The notes beneath the pieces are model-generated. The model saw nothing but the letters and a program-made list of their open reading frames with translations, made no database searches and was not told the DNA's origin. Below, piece after piece: positions 15,701 to 29,800 of a stretch of 64,000 bases of DNA; position 1 is the first letter of the stretch; the number at the start of each line of letters is the position of its first letter. A program made the translations under genes and the position numbers. The DNA is from Aphis gossypii. Taxonomy: Eukaryota > Arthropoda > Insecta > Hemiptera > Aphididae. The stretch spans positions 83,670,604 to 83,734,603 of the forward strand of contig NC_065531.1 of NCBI RefSeq assembly GCF_020184175.1, in the 5' to 3' direction.

Positions 15701-18700
15701 AAGTTTTTCATATATTTTCATAAATAAATAAGCATAAATAAAAATACATAATGAATATACATATACTTTATATAGGTAAGTATTTTCAAATAATTAAACT
15801 GTTAAGGACGACAAGCTCCTTAAAATGACCAGCTAATTATTTAACTTATGGTATACAATATTATAATATACATAAATTATAAACACCTATTCAGATTAGC
15901 TAATAAATTCTAAATACCTAACTTCAAATTTTATTAATAAATTTAAGTATTCAAATTTACTAATTAATTTCTAAATTATACATCTAAATACAGGTATTTG
16001 GTTTTTATTGGATATATCTCTATTAACTCTATCCTTTGTAATAAAAGAAAACTAAAATCTCTATAGTAATATGTTATAGCCTATAGGTAGGTACTATACT
16101 ATTTGCATAAATATTTTTAAATTTCGTATGTCATCATAACTGTTTGATGAAATTTAAGTTTTAAATTACTTATATAATATAATTATATACCGATGTTACT
16201 TAGATATTGATATTTTATTATATATATTATAAATGTGTCATGTGAGTGTTACTGGAAATGTTAATATTTAGTTAATGTTGATAATGACCAGTCGATAACG
16301 ATAATGTCTGATTTATTAAAGAATTGATGCCAATAAAAAAAAAAAACCTAATAGTATAGGTAATACTATTATATTATCTATAAATCATAATCTTTATATA
16401 AAAAAATCATCGTTTCGTTTATTTTCAATTAATATAAAATTGCGTTGTACAAATTTTATGCTTATTTCATTTAAATCCATTTTTAAACAGAATACAAATT
16501 ATTTAACACAATTCACTATTTCAATGTACAAACAGTACTGTGCAGTCACTTTTTTAATTTGTCAATTGTATTATAAATTACAAGCAATAAAAACGATAAC
16601 ATATAACCGGATTTGCCATATTTATTATATACCTACCTATGTTTCATAATCAGATCGATCACCGATAAAACGGTAACATTTATTATGATACGGATTTATA
16701 ACATTTCCTAATATAATACAGAAATGTTGATAAAACTACGAAACATCCAACATTGCCTATCCTTTCCAGTCATTGTCAACAATAACTAGAATATCACGAC
16801 AGTTCCTGAATAATCATCTTTTCCGGTAACATATATAAACATAATATCATTAACCTATAATATAGAATATTATACTACTTATAACTTTGTATTTATACAA
16901 TACATTTTATAAATCTTGAATCATTATTTTTTTTATGTTAATTGAAAATTTTTAAATAATAAATAATACTATTTGGGTATAATGGACAATTGTAATGTCT
17001 AATAGTAAGATAAGCTCCGCTATGCTATTATTTATTTATTTTTTAAATGTGATAAAAATTACACCATCATTCCCAACGCCGAAATGAACTAAGTAATATT
17101 AAAAATATTTAAGGTACCATTTTTTTTTTTTAATTATATAAACTGTTCAGGTTTTTCTCCATACCTATTTGTAATTTCATATGTATAAAAAGTATATTTA
17201 ACGGAGTATCGCATATATATGTATATATTTATACAATTTACATTATAGGTACATGCGGTATCCTGATACATTCAGCTTTTCATATTTAATCATTAAATGT
17301 TTAAAAAAAACTATAGGTTCAACATTTCAAAGGTTCAATGTCACCAATATTATTTATTGAAGCAAGTAATTTACTAATTTAAGCATACAATTCTTTATTT
17401 TTTTGAAACCCAAACATTTATCGAAGTAATGATAATGTCTTATTTAAAACAATATACATATATATAAGTATATTTTATAAGTACCATTTTAGTATTGTAT
17501 TAACCTCGTGGTTTGTATACTTATTAGATAATATTATGTATTAAAACCTATCCAACCGTGGGCCGTGGCAATATAATCATAACATATAAACACAAGAGTC
17601 ATAAACTCATAACTCTACAGTCTACACTCATAAATATAAATAGGCTTCAAAATTAATAAATATGTATTAGTAGATATTTTAAAATATAATAATATAATAG
17701 TAAAGTAAAACGATCTAGACGCACTTTTTTTGCGTTATAGTACGTGGTTTTTTATAAAGTGTAAAATAAATTTTGTATGCAGAATAAAAGTACCTACGTG
17801 ACAATATGTAATGGGAACGCAAACAAAGTTGGGATACGGACAACTTTTTTTTACCGTACAACCGGTGGCGATATGGATTCGTTCCAAAAAACAAAAAACT
17901 GTCAGACAAAATAGCTGTTGTTGTAATGAACGCAGTTCCTGTATGCGTGCCGGGAATGAGTAAAAAAAAAAAATATCCTGTAAAACCAAATCAAAATGAA
18001 CCGTTTGGTTATTTGAGGTTCCAGTGACACCCATCGATTTATTCGTATAGTTATTATGTACAATGGAGCAAGAGCACACGAACACAAGGATTATTACAAT
18101 TTGATTGCCCGAGCGTGTACAAGTTTTAACGTGTTAATGAATATTATTATAATTGAATAGAATAACGGGGCAGGACCGATGACTATTTCCTTGCAATAAA
18201 AGTAGTTTCATTTTATTTCATTGTTATAAGTCATTTATATTTCAAACAATTTCATCTGCAGGTATATATAGGTATATAATCTGATATTATATACATTTTA
18301 CACCTAGCTACATCGCTGTTACATGATTCAAACTCGCATCGTCACAGTCTCTAATATATATATATATATAAACAATGAACACGTAGGCAATTTAACGCAA
18401 TAAGTAGACCGTTAACAATAGTTTAAATTATTAGTAGGTAATTAAGAAAAATACGATACTTCCATGCTCAAATGCGTGCTAAATATCCACCGTGTACTGC
18501 ACTACTGCAGGAGCCTACCAAGAATTTATGATGAGTATATATACGCATGTATTTTTATATATTTTTTATATAATATGTAAATTATGTCTATTAAGTGAAT
18601 AATTTTGCATCAACATACAATAATTATGATAATAAATAAGCTAAATTAAAAAAATAATAATTATCAGAATATGACTGAATAAGTGATGGTCATTATTGGA

Positions 18701-21700
18701 ACTTATTATTATCGTCTCGCTTGATCAACTATAGCGGGTAGTGGTGTTTGATTAAAAATTTTAAAGCAAAGCTTATCCATAAATCAATCATAAAAAAAAA
18801 AATTGGAGAACTTGTCTTTAATATATGTTTTGAATGTACCTAAATGTGTAACTCGTTATTGAGTAGTTTAATGTAATCAATGTGTTGAATTTGAATTTCT
18901 TTATTATTTAGAAAAAATCAAATATACGAATCTACAAAAATTACAAACAATAAGTATATACGCAATGAAAGAAATTTTTTTTATACATATATATTTCAAT
19001 GCTTCGATTATGTGTGAAGATGACCATTTATTGACAGAACTCCAAATAAATTATATTTTATTTTATTTTATAAATTGAACTTATTTTTGAAAAACTTTAA
19101 ATATAACTTATAAGACAATACTGTTTTACTAATTTACTATATTAAAGGTGTAAAAAGATTTATGGCTTAAAATGTTTAAATAGCTTAAAAAAAATCTAAA
19201 TATTTTGAAAATATTATTGTTGATTCAAGTTTCTACAGTTATATTTTGAATTACAACGTAATAATTAAAATCGTGACATTTGTTTGTATGTACAATTTTT
19301 TATGAATTTTAATTCCAAATGTATATGAAAACGTAGGAATAAAAGTTTCAACATAAATTGAAAAATATTTTTAAAAATACATAACATTTTAAATGTCTAC
19401 AAATAAATTTTAAAATACTAAAATATCTAAAAATATACATATAATACAAAGAAAATTCTAATTTAAATACTTGATAAATATTATAAATTTCGCAACCTGC
19501 AATTACTATTTTTTTTTTTTTTTAATCACAACAAAACACAAAATCAATTTTGTTCAAAATTAATTTTGCGTCAACATAACTGTTTTCTCGTTGTTACAAT
19601 ATAATGTAGGGTTATACATACCACCTATTTATAATTATATGTTATAATATGGCTATATGCGATTTTTTACGTGTGATTAATTTATAATAAACATGTATTA
19701 TTATTAATCATTTTTAATGATGGATGTTCAATTACCATACTCATAAGAGTGTACCTTCTGACTTACGCAATAATACTATAATTATATACATTTATTAAAG
19801 CCAAATCTGTATCATATTAAATTTTCAGATCAAAAATAATAACTAAGTTTTTAACTGAAAGTATTTTTTATTTTATACTTAGTTAAAAAAAATTTAAGTT
19901 TAACTATTTTTTTAAAAGTTTTAAATTAAAAAAGCAGACAAATATAGATACCCACTATTCTGCACAATAAGAGTTGACTGTACTTCCTCATGTTAGGTTG
20001 CTACAGTTAATGAATGTGGTAAATTTGAATTCAATGATAAATCATTGCATAGGAAAAATAATACTGAGCGGAGACTTTCTGCCGTTCTGCTCTATATTAC
20101 TATTTACTGAGTTAATTGTATTATATATTTACATTGATAGGTATTAATGCTATCTATATAATAAACATTTATTTTATGCAATTGTTTAAAATAAATTTAT
20201 GAATTTTATAAATGTCAATAATCAATATGTTTAGTAAAATTAAATTATAAATTATAAATTTTATTTTTAATATTATTAAGTAAGAAAAATTGGAATTTAA
20301 TGAACAATGTAATCTTTTCATTCAATAGTTACTTCACGATTAATATTTTTTGAATTCACTGAAAAAACTTAAACCATTATTGTTGATAAATCATGTTTTC
20401 CAAATAAATATCAAAGTTTTTCAACATTTGAACTTTGAGAGCGCATAAAATATATTTTTAGATTTATAGTTAATTGTTTTTAATTTCAGTATAAGGTACC
20501 TTAAATTAAACTTTCAAACTTTTGACCGAAATTTACAGGAGAAAAATTGTAAATTGTTAAAGTCTATAAATAGCTCATACAAATCAAATATTTTGTTAAC
20601 TATACCAGTTATATAAACAAATAACAAAAATTGTGATTTTCTGCGATTATTTGTTTTTGAATCACAACAAAATAAAAAATTGTTTTAAAACTGATTTTGA
20701 GTATAGGTAAGTGCCCGTTATCTCTATTTTTTTCAATTAAAAAGAGAAACAGTGAAATAGTAGAAGCACTAATTCGATTCACTTTCTAAACAAAAAAGAT
20801 ATTGAAGTTGATAATTGAAGCATTTTTACCAAATGTTATGGCAGAATCAAAAATAAATAAATTAATTAGTTAATTAAAAACACACTGTAAAATCAATACA
20901 TTCATCGCTCTGCTCAGAATCTAAAAATTAAATTTCATTTTTAACTCATTATATTTAATGAATATCCAACTTTGTCTAAGAGTATTTTAGACTAATAGAA
21001 AAACAATATAAATTCTCCAATTTGGAGTCGCTAATATTAACCATACGCTAAAAATGGTATATAGTATACTATAATAAATTATAAAGTAAATAACCCAAAT
21101 AATTATAAATAATAAATTGATAAAACTGTTTATTTAGGTACAATAAATAAAACAGAAACAACTATACATAATTACATATTAATATAATAATTATTTTGAG
21201 TGTAATGATTTTTGTATCAAACTATAACTAGTCAATAATACCTAACTTATACACGCTTCTCAGCTCAAAAATCATAATCTTCATATTATTTATTTAATTT
21301 TTTTTTTGTACAAAACTTTTGAAATTTACCTTATGATTCTAAAATGTATATAAACAATGTTGACGCACAATTACTGTTTAATATTATTTTTCAAAATAAC
21401 TTATTAAAACCATTCAATACCATAATAATGAAACTTTGTAAATAAAAAAAATATTTGGTAGGAAATTAATTAAAAATCATCTATCAATACAGTGATTGCT
21501 TTATAGTTCAATCAAATTTCACTCCTACGACATTTAATCTGCTGCAGCTGGTTGTCGTGAGTCTAATCGGATATGGTAATGGTTTGCGTGAGAAATTATT
21601 GTAGGCGGGGGCACAAGGTAGACGGGTTATATTTTTAACTATTTTTTCTACACAAAAACGAGTTAACGTCCAATTCACTTTCACCCTTTCGCACATACCT

Positions 21701-24700
21701 ACTACTTTACGTAGTGTTACGTTACATTGAATTTCCGTTGAAAAAATAATGAATAATAATAGTAATAATAAATAGTATGCAACCAACAATTTCTCCATTT
21801 CGTCTTTACGATTTAAAAAAATATAATAGATTATTTTTTCTAAACGCACATATTCAGTTCGTCAAACATCCACTACACACCAACAATAATATATATATAA
21901 ATCATAAAATTTTGTTACTATATTATAGTGGACAAAATTAATTTTTCTTTTATTTAAACGTCTAATTTCTGGCCAACAATATTATTACAACATTCAGTAG
22001 TGAGGATACGCTCTGATTACACCTATAGTAACTCTAATGTATGCTGTTATTTTATATACAGGTAATTCAATATAATAATAAACGCCTGAAGAAGATTGAA
22101 AACAATGATTTCATGGTCCAAGAAATCATCTTATAATATTATATTATAATACGTTGTGAATTATGACTTAGTTCATAATTATAAGACAACTTTTCCAACT
22201 ATATTCGATTTTTGGAGAGCTATTTTCAAAAAGTACTATACATATTATATACATATTAATACACAGACTGTTCTATTCACTTTTAGAATTTTATATTTTT
22301 AAATTAAAAAAAGAATTAAATACTAATTTTTCTATAAATTCATTGTTCTCTCTATACCTCTATATAATCCAAAAATCATAACCACGCCAAAGAACCTAAA
22401 AATATAATATCACAGGTGTTCAAATCAGATACTCAATTTTAAAGAAACAAATTATATACAACGTTTTGTCTAATAAAGCATTAGGATAAATAAATATGAA
22501 TCCCAAAAATGTACGAGTATATCATTTAATAATAAATAATAATAATAAAAGTTTATTTCAACTGTATCAATTAACATGGTTAGATAGACAATATAATTTA
22601 TAGTGATATTACTATAACGTAGTTAATATCTTACATTTTCTCGACAAATGATTAATGAACTTTTAAGGATTATAAAAATAAATAAGACTATATGGTATCC
22701 AAATAATGAAATTTTTAGTTGCTAATAAGAAAAACTTATATTAATATCATGTTTAGAAAAATTATATCTAAACAAATTTTAAAAATTACGAATATTATCA
22801 AGAATTATACTTTTTCTGAATTATAATATCAGTCAAAATAATTGATTTAATTTTCGACGCCTATACAATTATCACTGAGTTAAGTTTATACTTTGACATT
22901 ATGTATTACCTAGTTATTTAGTTATACGCATCTAGATATACCATACAACTATACAAACACTATTATTTTAATAAATATCCTTAATTGTGTGGGTATAGAT
23001 AACATATTTTGTTATCTACTGTTTCCTGTTAATATTTAAGAACATTTCATGATGAAATACCTCCATCAGATAATATTGATTGTCAAATCAAATATATCAG
23101 AACTATAAGATTATATTTTATACATAATATATATTATAGACATATTATATTGTATTCAATATACAAACTATATAAATATAAGAACAAACAGACTAGAAAA
23201 AAAAACAAACAAACAGAGCTTACGAATTACGATTTTGAAACAGAGGTGGGTGACGTACAGATTTGACCTCCAGAAATTAATTCTATTGATTGTGTCATTA
23301 CTCTTAGTAATACAAAGAAATTTAACAATTACTTTAACGATAATGCGTTTTACTTTCTAGATCACAATAATTTGTATTTCTTAATATGCCAAATATTTCC
23401 TCAACATTAATGTATTTTCAATATTTATTTAAATCGTTACAATTTTCGCTAATATTTATTTACAAAAGCTAAAATTTACATTTTTAAATATGTCATTGTA
23501 TACACATTAAAATTGAAAAAATGTCAAATGTTATCTTCATGAGGTTGGTTGTTCATAAATTCATGAATATATCATTATCTATCATTTGCATGATTAGAAA
23601 GATTAAAAAATCAAAAAAAAAATCATATATTTATTTAATATATAAAATATGTAATATTCTAATTTGTCATGAAATTATTTTATATGTATATGATCTAAAC
23701 TATAAATGTGAATTTTTCATATACAACATAACTAATAAAATCAAAGATAAAAATTATTGTTATGTATGAGCTTTTTATAAGAAGTAATGAACTTGGGGAT
23801 TTTTTGTTTAAGAATAAGTTTAAGTAACCAAGTATGCATACTACATAGTATTATTATACAGAATATTACTATAATTATTTACCTAACATTTATAATATGT
23901 AATATGAATTATGATATTGCAATTTAGGTAATATAAATTATAACATACCTATAATTATATATTACTCTAATTTTATAAAATTTAAAATAAGATTTAAATA
24001 CTTAGGTATTTATGTTTCTGATTTTATTTTAAAATTTAACTATACCTGTTTATCACATTTTTTATCATAATAAAATTTTTAATATTTAAAAAAAAAACAT
24101 TTAGAAATCAAAAAAAATATTTTTATAAAGCTATATGCAATTATATAATATAGGTGTATTTAGTAGCTACCTATATATAAATTAAACCCATTGTATACGT
24201 ATTACGTAGATATACATAATATTATGTACCACCCTATTATAGGAAGTTTTTCCGCAACCAGGCACCATGTACTATCAATTAATTTGCACTAAATTTGTTT
24301 AAGTTTACTATAGATACGAAATCGTAATGTAAGCTAGGTAACATATAAAATTATAATTGCTTTTTGGAACAAATTATATTTGACATAAAATATAATAAAT
24401 TATCCATAATTCATATCAGAGATTATTTATGGAAATTAACCTATGTAATCAAGATATTTAAAAAAATATTAATCTCAAAATTTATTCTACAGTTTATATC
24501 AACTTTTATGAATTAACTATTATTCCGGCGTACTCGTATAACTTAATTGCAGGTATATCTTGTATAATCTAGATATATTTTAATAAATATAACTTTCTCT
24601 ATTTGCAATGATAAAATTAATAACAAATCAGTTTTCATGAAGAAACGTCAAACGATTATAGGCTATAGCAATATTGATGGAAAAATATTGTACAGACATT

Positions 24701-26087
24701 AATATCTTAGATACAAAAATGCATTACAATTATATCCATAGGTATATAATCATACACTACTTAATTACTATATTCAGTTAAAATTCAAAGGTGTATCCAC
24801 GTATTTTTGGAAGTTATGAATGAATGTTATGACAACGAAATTAATAATGGTTAATTATGGAATTTAAACTAATAAATAATAAGTAATAAGTATATCTTAT
24901 TTGTTTGACCATTGTAAGTTGTAACTCGTAGAAAACGAACTTTTGGCACCATACCAAATTTTCATGGTATGTATTATATACCTAATATAAATATCACGCA
25001 TGCGCATCTATATTTTTTAATCTATATAGTATACATGTATATAAAGTATATTATATGGAACTCGGAACATAAATACACCAATTGCTTTAAAAATAAAATC
25101 CCTGTGCAATAACTAGTCATGACTAATATAACTATATAAGTATAACTTATATTGGCCCCAATAACCCCATAGTTAGTATCGAATATTGATCAATATTATG
25201 TATATACATTACACATATATCATTCACGTTAAAATTAATATGGTTACCCATACTGTCATTTGAGGTTGCTGGTTCTGAAGCCTAAGACTGTAAACTGTAG
25301 TACCAAAATATCTGACGATACCGTCAAAACATAAAAAAAAAATCATTTTAAACAAATGCAATTATACATACTTTGAACAATTTCATTTCATTTGCATATG
25401 CATTTCATGCAAACGTGCTTTAAGGAATTGTAGATACCAAAAGATGGACTTTCTTAAATATTACAAACTGCAGATTGGTAAGAATTGCATATTACAAAAA
25501 ATTTCTCATACAAAATAATATAAAATAGAAGGACATTTAAAAAACAATTAAATGTTATAAAATAGTTAAGTATTAATTTTTTTTTTTTTTTAACATGGCT
25601 TATTATATTGCTTATGTAATATATGTAATGCTGTGCGTAATTTTTATAACTTAAGGGTAATTGTGCAAGTATAATTTTGATCAAATGTTGTTTATAGTTC
25701 GAAATTTTTATAAATTATTTACACAAAAATTAAAGTTTTTCTTAACTTTTATGATACATAAAAACATGATAAACACAAGCCCACTTTAAAATTATCTGAT
25801 AGATATTACGTCGACTATCGAGGTAGGTATCTCTCTAAGACTTAATATTGTACATAATGTCCTTTATTCATCGTTACAATTATAAACAATAATTTTAATA
25901 ATATATTATACCGTCTTAATTTCAATAAAATAGTTATAAATTGATTGTTGATTATAAATATAACGAATGTTTGACATACCTTTGTGTCCCTTGAACCGGA
26001 CTGTATCAAGTACACGACCACAAACATCCACGACGCCAAGAAAATCAATAGCAGCTTGACTTTCCTACGCATTTTTCCGGCCCCCAT
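716..26087 (-). CDS. Pgant2: Polypeptide N-acetylgalactosaminyltransferase, GALNT2/Pgant2 type (5' part; 3' end off window)
   Basis: Golgi type II enzyme that starts mucin-type O-glycosylation by moving GalNAc from UDP-GalNAc to Ser/Thr. Exons in transcript order: 26087-25980, 2441-2149, 1950-1852, 1756-1689, 1561-1496, 1112-991, 891-716; frames join at every junction, giving about 310 residues. Exon 1 encodes a short basic tail and a membrane anchor (MRRKVKLLLIFLASWMFVVV). Exon 2 encodes a stem ending in YSRNKFNQLASDSLR. Then come the GT-A block TSVIITFHNEARSTLLRTVV, the LIKEIILVDD strand, the DSH metal-binding motif (DxH) and IIDVINMDNFQY with GGFDWNLVFKWEYL. These blocks match GALNT2 more closely than other isoforms as I remember them. 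The WGGEN segment and the ricin-like lectin domain must lie beyond position 1. Exon 2 has adjacent AAG/CAG acceptors. Start: first ATG before the anchor; a second in-frame ATG lies five codons on. Confidence 0.93.
4265..4627. mobile_element. Non-autonomous hAT-like MITE (family shared with 54840-55126)
   Basis: The ends are imperfect inverted repeats: CAGAGATTCCTAACC at the left and GGTTGGAAACCTCTG at the right. The right half matches, in inverted orientation, the element at 54840-55126, for example GGATTTTTGGAAAATGACTA here against GGATTTTTAGAAAATGGCTA there. There is no transposase ORF. The CAG termini suit the hAT superfamily. The flanks of this copy do not show a clear 8-bp duplication. 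Confidence 0.6.
10666..10945. mobile_element. Short TIR element (MITE-like)
   Basis: The left end ATCATAGGCGTGCGCAC pairs with the right end GCGCACTCCTTCCTATGAT. A G-run follows the left terminus and the interior is AT-rich with no ORF. TCCAA precedes it and CCAAA follows, a possible short target duplication. It lies inside the GalNAc-transferase first intron. Confidence 0.6.
18354..18371. repeat. (AT)n microsatellite
   Basis: Uninterrupted alternating AT. Similar short AT runs occur near 29179-29194 and 31762-31779. Confidence 0.8.
19100..20720. repeat. Degenerate dispersed-repeat copies (family of 60150-61110)
   Basis: Segments near 19160-19300 and 20560-20610 carry decayed versions of the TCTATAAATAGCTCA / AAATATTTTGAAAAT block of the repeat at 60150-61110. 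The segment near 20015-20085 matches its 5' part (AAATTTGAATTCAATGATA followed by an ACTGAGCGGAGA-like stretch). The two parts at 19480-19590 and 20640-20710 also resemble each other. Boundaries are uncertain. Confidence 0.4.
21508..21849 (-). CDS. Candidate small secreted, N-glycosylated protein nested in intron 1 (unidentified)
   Basis: Open frame of 113 codons. The ATG at 21798, giving 96 aa, is the more likely start because it directly precedes a signal-peptide-like stretch (MEKLLVAYYLLLLLLFIIF). Numbering from there, the mature part carries cysteines at 36, 49, 62 and 85 plus one near the probable cleavage site, and four N-glycosylation sequons at N26, N42, N56 and N68. It ends at a TGA. 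The segment is less AT-rich than its surroundings, and a TATATATATA stretch lies about 40-50 bp before the first ATG. I recognise no family. A strong donor-like site (G|GTATGTG) inside the ORF means it could instead be a first exon, and chance opening in an intron is possible. Confidence 0.35.
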   Translation of the reverse strand: MRLEKIIYYIFLNRKDEMEKLLVAYYLLLLLLFIIFSTEIQCNVTLRKVVGMCERVKVNWTLTRFCVEKIVKNITRLPCAPAYNNFSRKPLPYPIRLTTTSCSRLNVVGVKFD

Positions 26088-26760
26088 CGCGCGAGGGCGG
26101 CCTTTTACCGGTATGGAACGCGTAGTCGAGCGCGTCTAGCACACCATCAAACAATATTATTTCGTAAGTATAGCTTCTAACACGCGGGTCAACAAATCAC
26201 CAAATCGTATACCTGCTATTATTATTTTCAAACTTTGTATAACATTTATGTGTTTATGTATATTATCTCCTCGAGGCACACACAATCAGAGTATTAAAAA
26301 TATAATTAAAATATCTGCAATAATGTAACTGTAACGCGATATCTGCAGCGTGGTGAAAACTTTTTGAATTTATACCTTCACCCGAGAGACGATTGTAATA
26401 GTATCGTACCTACTAAACAACGAGAGCGGTAATAAAAATACGCGTAGAACCGGGCCGGAGTACCGGACGGACTGACGGAGAAGACGACGACGACGACGAC
26501 GACGACGAAAACGTCGCTAACGACGATAACCGACCGTGATCGAATGCCGACTGACTGCTATAGTACTATTGCAATATCTACATACCGAGGGCCTCGCCAC
26601 CGCGCACCGGTCGTCTAAGCAGCAGCTGATCGCGCGGTGAAGTCGAGCAGGATACGTGCGTAAACATAGGTATACATTTATACATATATTGTACACTATG
26701 TACCAGCTATACCGCGATAAATAATTCTCCATCGCTGTGGTCGCGCGCCATTTTAACGAT
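26088..26760 (-). promoter_or_regulatory. Probable promoter and 5' UTR region of the GALNT2-type gene
   Basis: A CpG-rich island directly upstream of the start codon, clearly richer in GC than the surrounding window. It includes a GAC/GTC trinucleotide repeat and several CGCG-containing stretches. No transcription start could be fixed. Minus-strand ORFs across it include translated microsatellite and are not supported. Confidence 0.45.
26483..26508. repeat. (GAC)n trinucleotide microsatellite
   Basis: Nearly nine perfect GAC units inside the CpG-rich region upstream of the GalNAc-transferase start. Confidence 0.9.
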
Positions 26761-26763
26761 ATA

Positions 26764-26764
<1 letters not shown>

Positions 26765-26796
<32 letters not shown>

Positions 26797-26816
26797 TGTG
26801 TGTGTATTGTGTGTAT
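26765..26816. repeat. (TG)n microsatellite
   Basis: Fifteen perfect TG units, one AG interruption, about five more TG units, then a degenerate tail. Confidence 0.95.
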
Positions 26817-29800
26817 AGGTATTAGGTATTCGACTATTCGACTGAAAGCCATCGAACCACAACGAAAATTATTTAGATACTGCCACGAAGAAGAAATATC
26901 CAATGCTTATAATCCGTCATTTTTTGTACTAAGTACACTTAGGGGAGACTATCTAAATTAGGTACTTAAAATAGTTAACGTGTTTATCTGTTAAAGACGG
27001 TTATTAGTTAATAAATATTGAAAAAACACATAGTGCGTCATTTTCCTAAGATTTACTATTTTTTTTTTTTTAGATGTTAATATCTCTGTTAGCCGTTCGT
27101 AATGCGATTCCTATACAGCTCGGTAACTACAGTAAAAAAAAAATATGTTTTTACTCGTATTATTTTTTTAAACCACAGATCATTTTTAAATCAATTAAAA
27201 TGTACCTAATACCTATAAACAAATATGACAAATCTTATTAAATCAATTAAAATATTTAAAAATTACAAACATTTTCTCAAAATCTATTAGTTTGTGGTTT
27301 GTATTATATTTGTGATTTTTCAAAACTGTAATCAACTTAAAAAGGTATAGGTAGGTAGGTCTTAGGTATGTAATTTTTATTCATTTTAATTTACTTTAAA
27401 AAATTAAAGTTAAAATACATTCTGTCATTTTTTCCTAAATTTACGTTATACCTTATAAATGTACTATCGAATGTAATTCTCTCAACCATATTTAAAACCA
27501 TCACGATCGTGTCCGCAAATAAATAGTTTATAGAAGTTTGTTTTATTTCAGTGAAAGGCAAGCTTAGAAATAGTTGTTACCGAAATCGGTATTTATCTAT
27601 ATTTAGGTAGTTACTGACTAAGTATTCAAAATTATAAGGATTTTTCAGTACCTGGAACTTAAACTACTTCTTTCATTATTAAAAGGTATACAACAACATG
27701 TTTAATAGAACGGTTGGTATAAATTGTAGATATAGGTAACTCATACTACTATATCTACATTAATTATTGTTATTAATATTTGGACCGTGAAATATATTCC
27801 GATACCTAGGTATATACGAGTGGCCATTGGTGAAACAACTGTTAATTTAATAATTATTATTACCTACACACTACGCTTAAGCGATATTTGAGAATAGGTA
27901 TTACTATACAGTATTAGCATTAATTATTATACCTATATAATATAGATTGCTCACTAGGCGGTTTTCGGTAGAACGTATAATACAACTGTCGATAATCAAT
28001 ATTCAATGGCATCAGCTACCTACATTAAACTGATTACTGGTATATTGTAAATAACTAATGAATACTTAAAATATAATAACGTTTTAAACTTAAGGACAAA
28101 TTATTAAATGTAATAAAATGTATAGAGGACACTAAATATGTATAATATTATAGTATAAATTAAAATAAGAATAAGGCGTTCGATATGTTCTTATAGGTAC
28201 CCTGCAGGCGAGTCCTTCAATAATGTCTATCGCTTTATTATGTTTAAGTAGGTTTTGCGAATGCAATACGCTAATAAGTACTTACCTAATTTAGGTGGGT
28301 TTTGACGTAGTGGACTGGTGGACAACTGTACTTAGCCCGTAGGCCTTAGGATGTGAAATCAAGCTATTTGTATATAAGACATAATTACTTGAAATTTATT
28401 CTGTATTTTAGTGAGACAAATTCGCTGTTTAAAAATTTCAGCTATTACTAAAATTTGATTGATTTTTTTTGTTCTTATGGCGATATGTACTTATGTCAAA
28501 AAATGTCAAGATAGTATATTCAATAATAAATTATTGTTCAAACTTTCCAGGAACATTTGTAGAATGTTACCTATTATTTAAGTAGGTAATCAAATATTAT
28601 TTATTAGTTATTAGGTACCTATAATACTATTATCAATTTGTTCGTATTTTAAAATACACACTTGATGATTGTAATTAAATATTATTGTCACTTTTCGTAA
28701 TAATATGGATGTGAGGTCAATTCGGGGGAAAAGAATAGGTAAAAAAATAGATATCTTAGATTTAATTTATAAATAAGCAGAACTATTTGGAATTGACATT
28801 AGTATAGGGCAGGAGTGAACACTTAAGGTTTAATTCATCTTTGCTTACTATAGTATTAAATTGCGTGTAGGAAGCTATTTTAAAATGTATATTTATTTTT
28901 ATAATTTTAATTTTTAAGAGAATTTAAGATGTATTGCGCAGTAGCTTTCATGTGTTGTCTCTGTCTTACTAATACACTATAATTTATATCATTGTAAATT
29001 TTATGTTCAGAATAAACTATGCTGTATACCTACGTATGTTATGGACAGGCAATTGAGTGCAATTCTAATCAAATTAGATAGACAACAAAATATAACATTA
29101 GGTACACAACATATTTACATATAACTTATTATTAATAATTACTAATTAGTACGTATATAGTATGTAATTTACTGTACCTATATATATATATATATGCATT
29201 GAGCATTCATATTCCAATATAGGTACCTACAGGCTACAATATTGAATATATATAATAATATATTACCTATTGTTTAAATTATTTTATTAATAGGGCTCGA
29301 GAGTTGAAGGAGTTACGTATTGTTTTATATGCTCTCGATTTATAACAAACCTTATCAAGTTAGAAATCCTAGCTATTTATAGGAATCTATATAATGGTGG
29401 TTGGTGACTTAAAAAAAGAAAATTTTAAATGTAATTGTTGCATATTACGTAAATTTTAGAAAAAAGAGGTATATTTTATTGATTATTGTACGCATATTAA
29501 ACCATAAGCATGTTAAATATTTTTAAAAAAACAAATTCTTTTTTTTTAACCTTTGTATTTTAAATTATATTGAATATAAAATTTGATGTTATTTTACCTT
29601 TACGCAAGTATTTAATGTCATCGTCGAAAATTTTCAGGTCGCTGCGTCGACAGCGACGCGATGTGTATTTAATCTATACTCGCTCCACCGAGAGAACGCG
29701 CCGCAGACTGACCAAAATCGATTTTTCTGTGCATCCCCAAACGTCAAGCTGCCATAGGGAAACTGGTTTCGATAGCAGGAAGGACGAAGGTGCAGGAGGA

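Larger units (their letters stand above)
2442..25979 (-). other. Giant first intron of the GALNT2-type gene (about 23.5 kb)
   Basis: This AT-rich stretch separates the anchor exon from the stem exon; its donor is AAG|GTATGT at 25979 and its acceptor is ACAAG|CAG at 2442. I saw no further GalNAc-transferase exon in it. Listed separately are a hAT-like MITE (4265-4627), a TIR element (10666-10945), degenerate dispersed repeats (about 19100-20720), an AT microsatellite (18354-18371) and a candidate secreted-protein ORF (21508-21849). A stretch of somewhat higher complexity at 17710-18090 has overlapping minus-strand ORFs I could not identify. The remainder shows nothing I can support as a gene. 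Confidence 0.8.

Noticed and set aside
16440..16649. Plus-strand 69-codon ORF in the GalNAc-transferase intron
   Set aside because: Composition matches AT-rich background, with no signal peptide, domain or splice context.
17715..18087. Overlapping minus-strand ORFs of 61-116 codons
   Set aside because: Three frames open at once, one spanning a homopolymer, no recognisable domain. The region is somewhat more complex than its surroundings but not supportable as a gene.
23521..23769. Plus-strand 82-codon ORF rich in Ile, Lys, Asn and Tyr
   Set aside because: Amino acid content is what random AT-rich DNA gives; no supporting feature.
25454..25684. Minus-strand 76-codon hydrophobic ORF
   Set aside because: Crosses a poly-T/poly-A run in an intron; composition is background-like.
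26517..26961. ORFs on both strands around the TG microsatellite
   Set aside because: Each includes translated TG/CA repeat (Cys-Val or Thr-His runs), which is not credible coding sequence.
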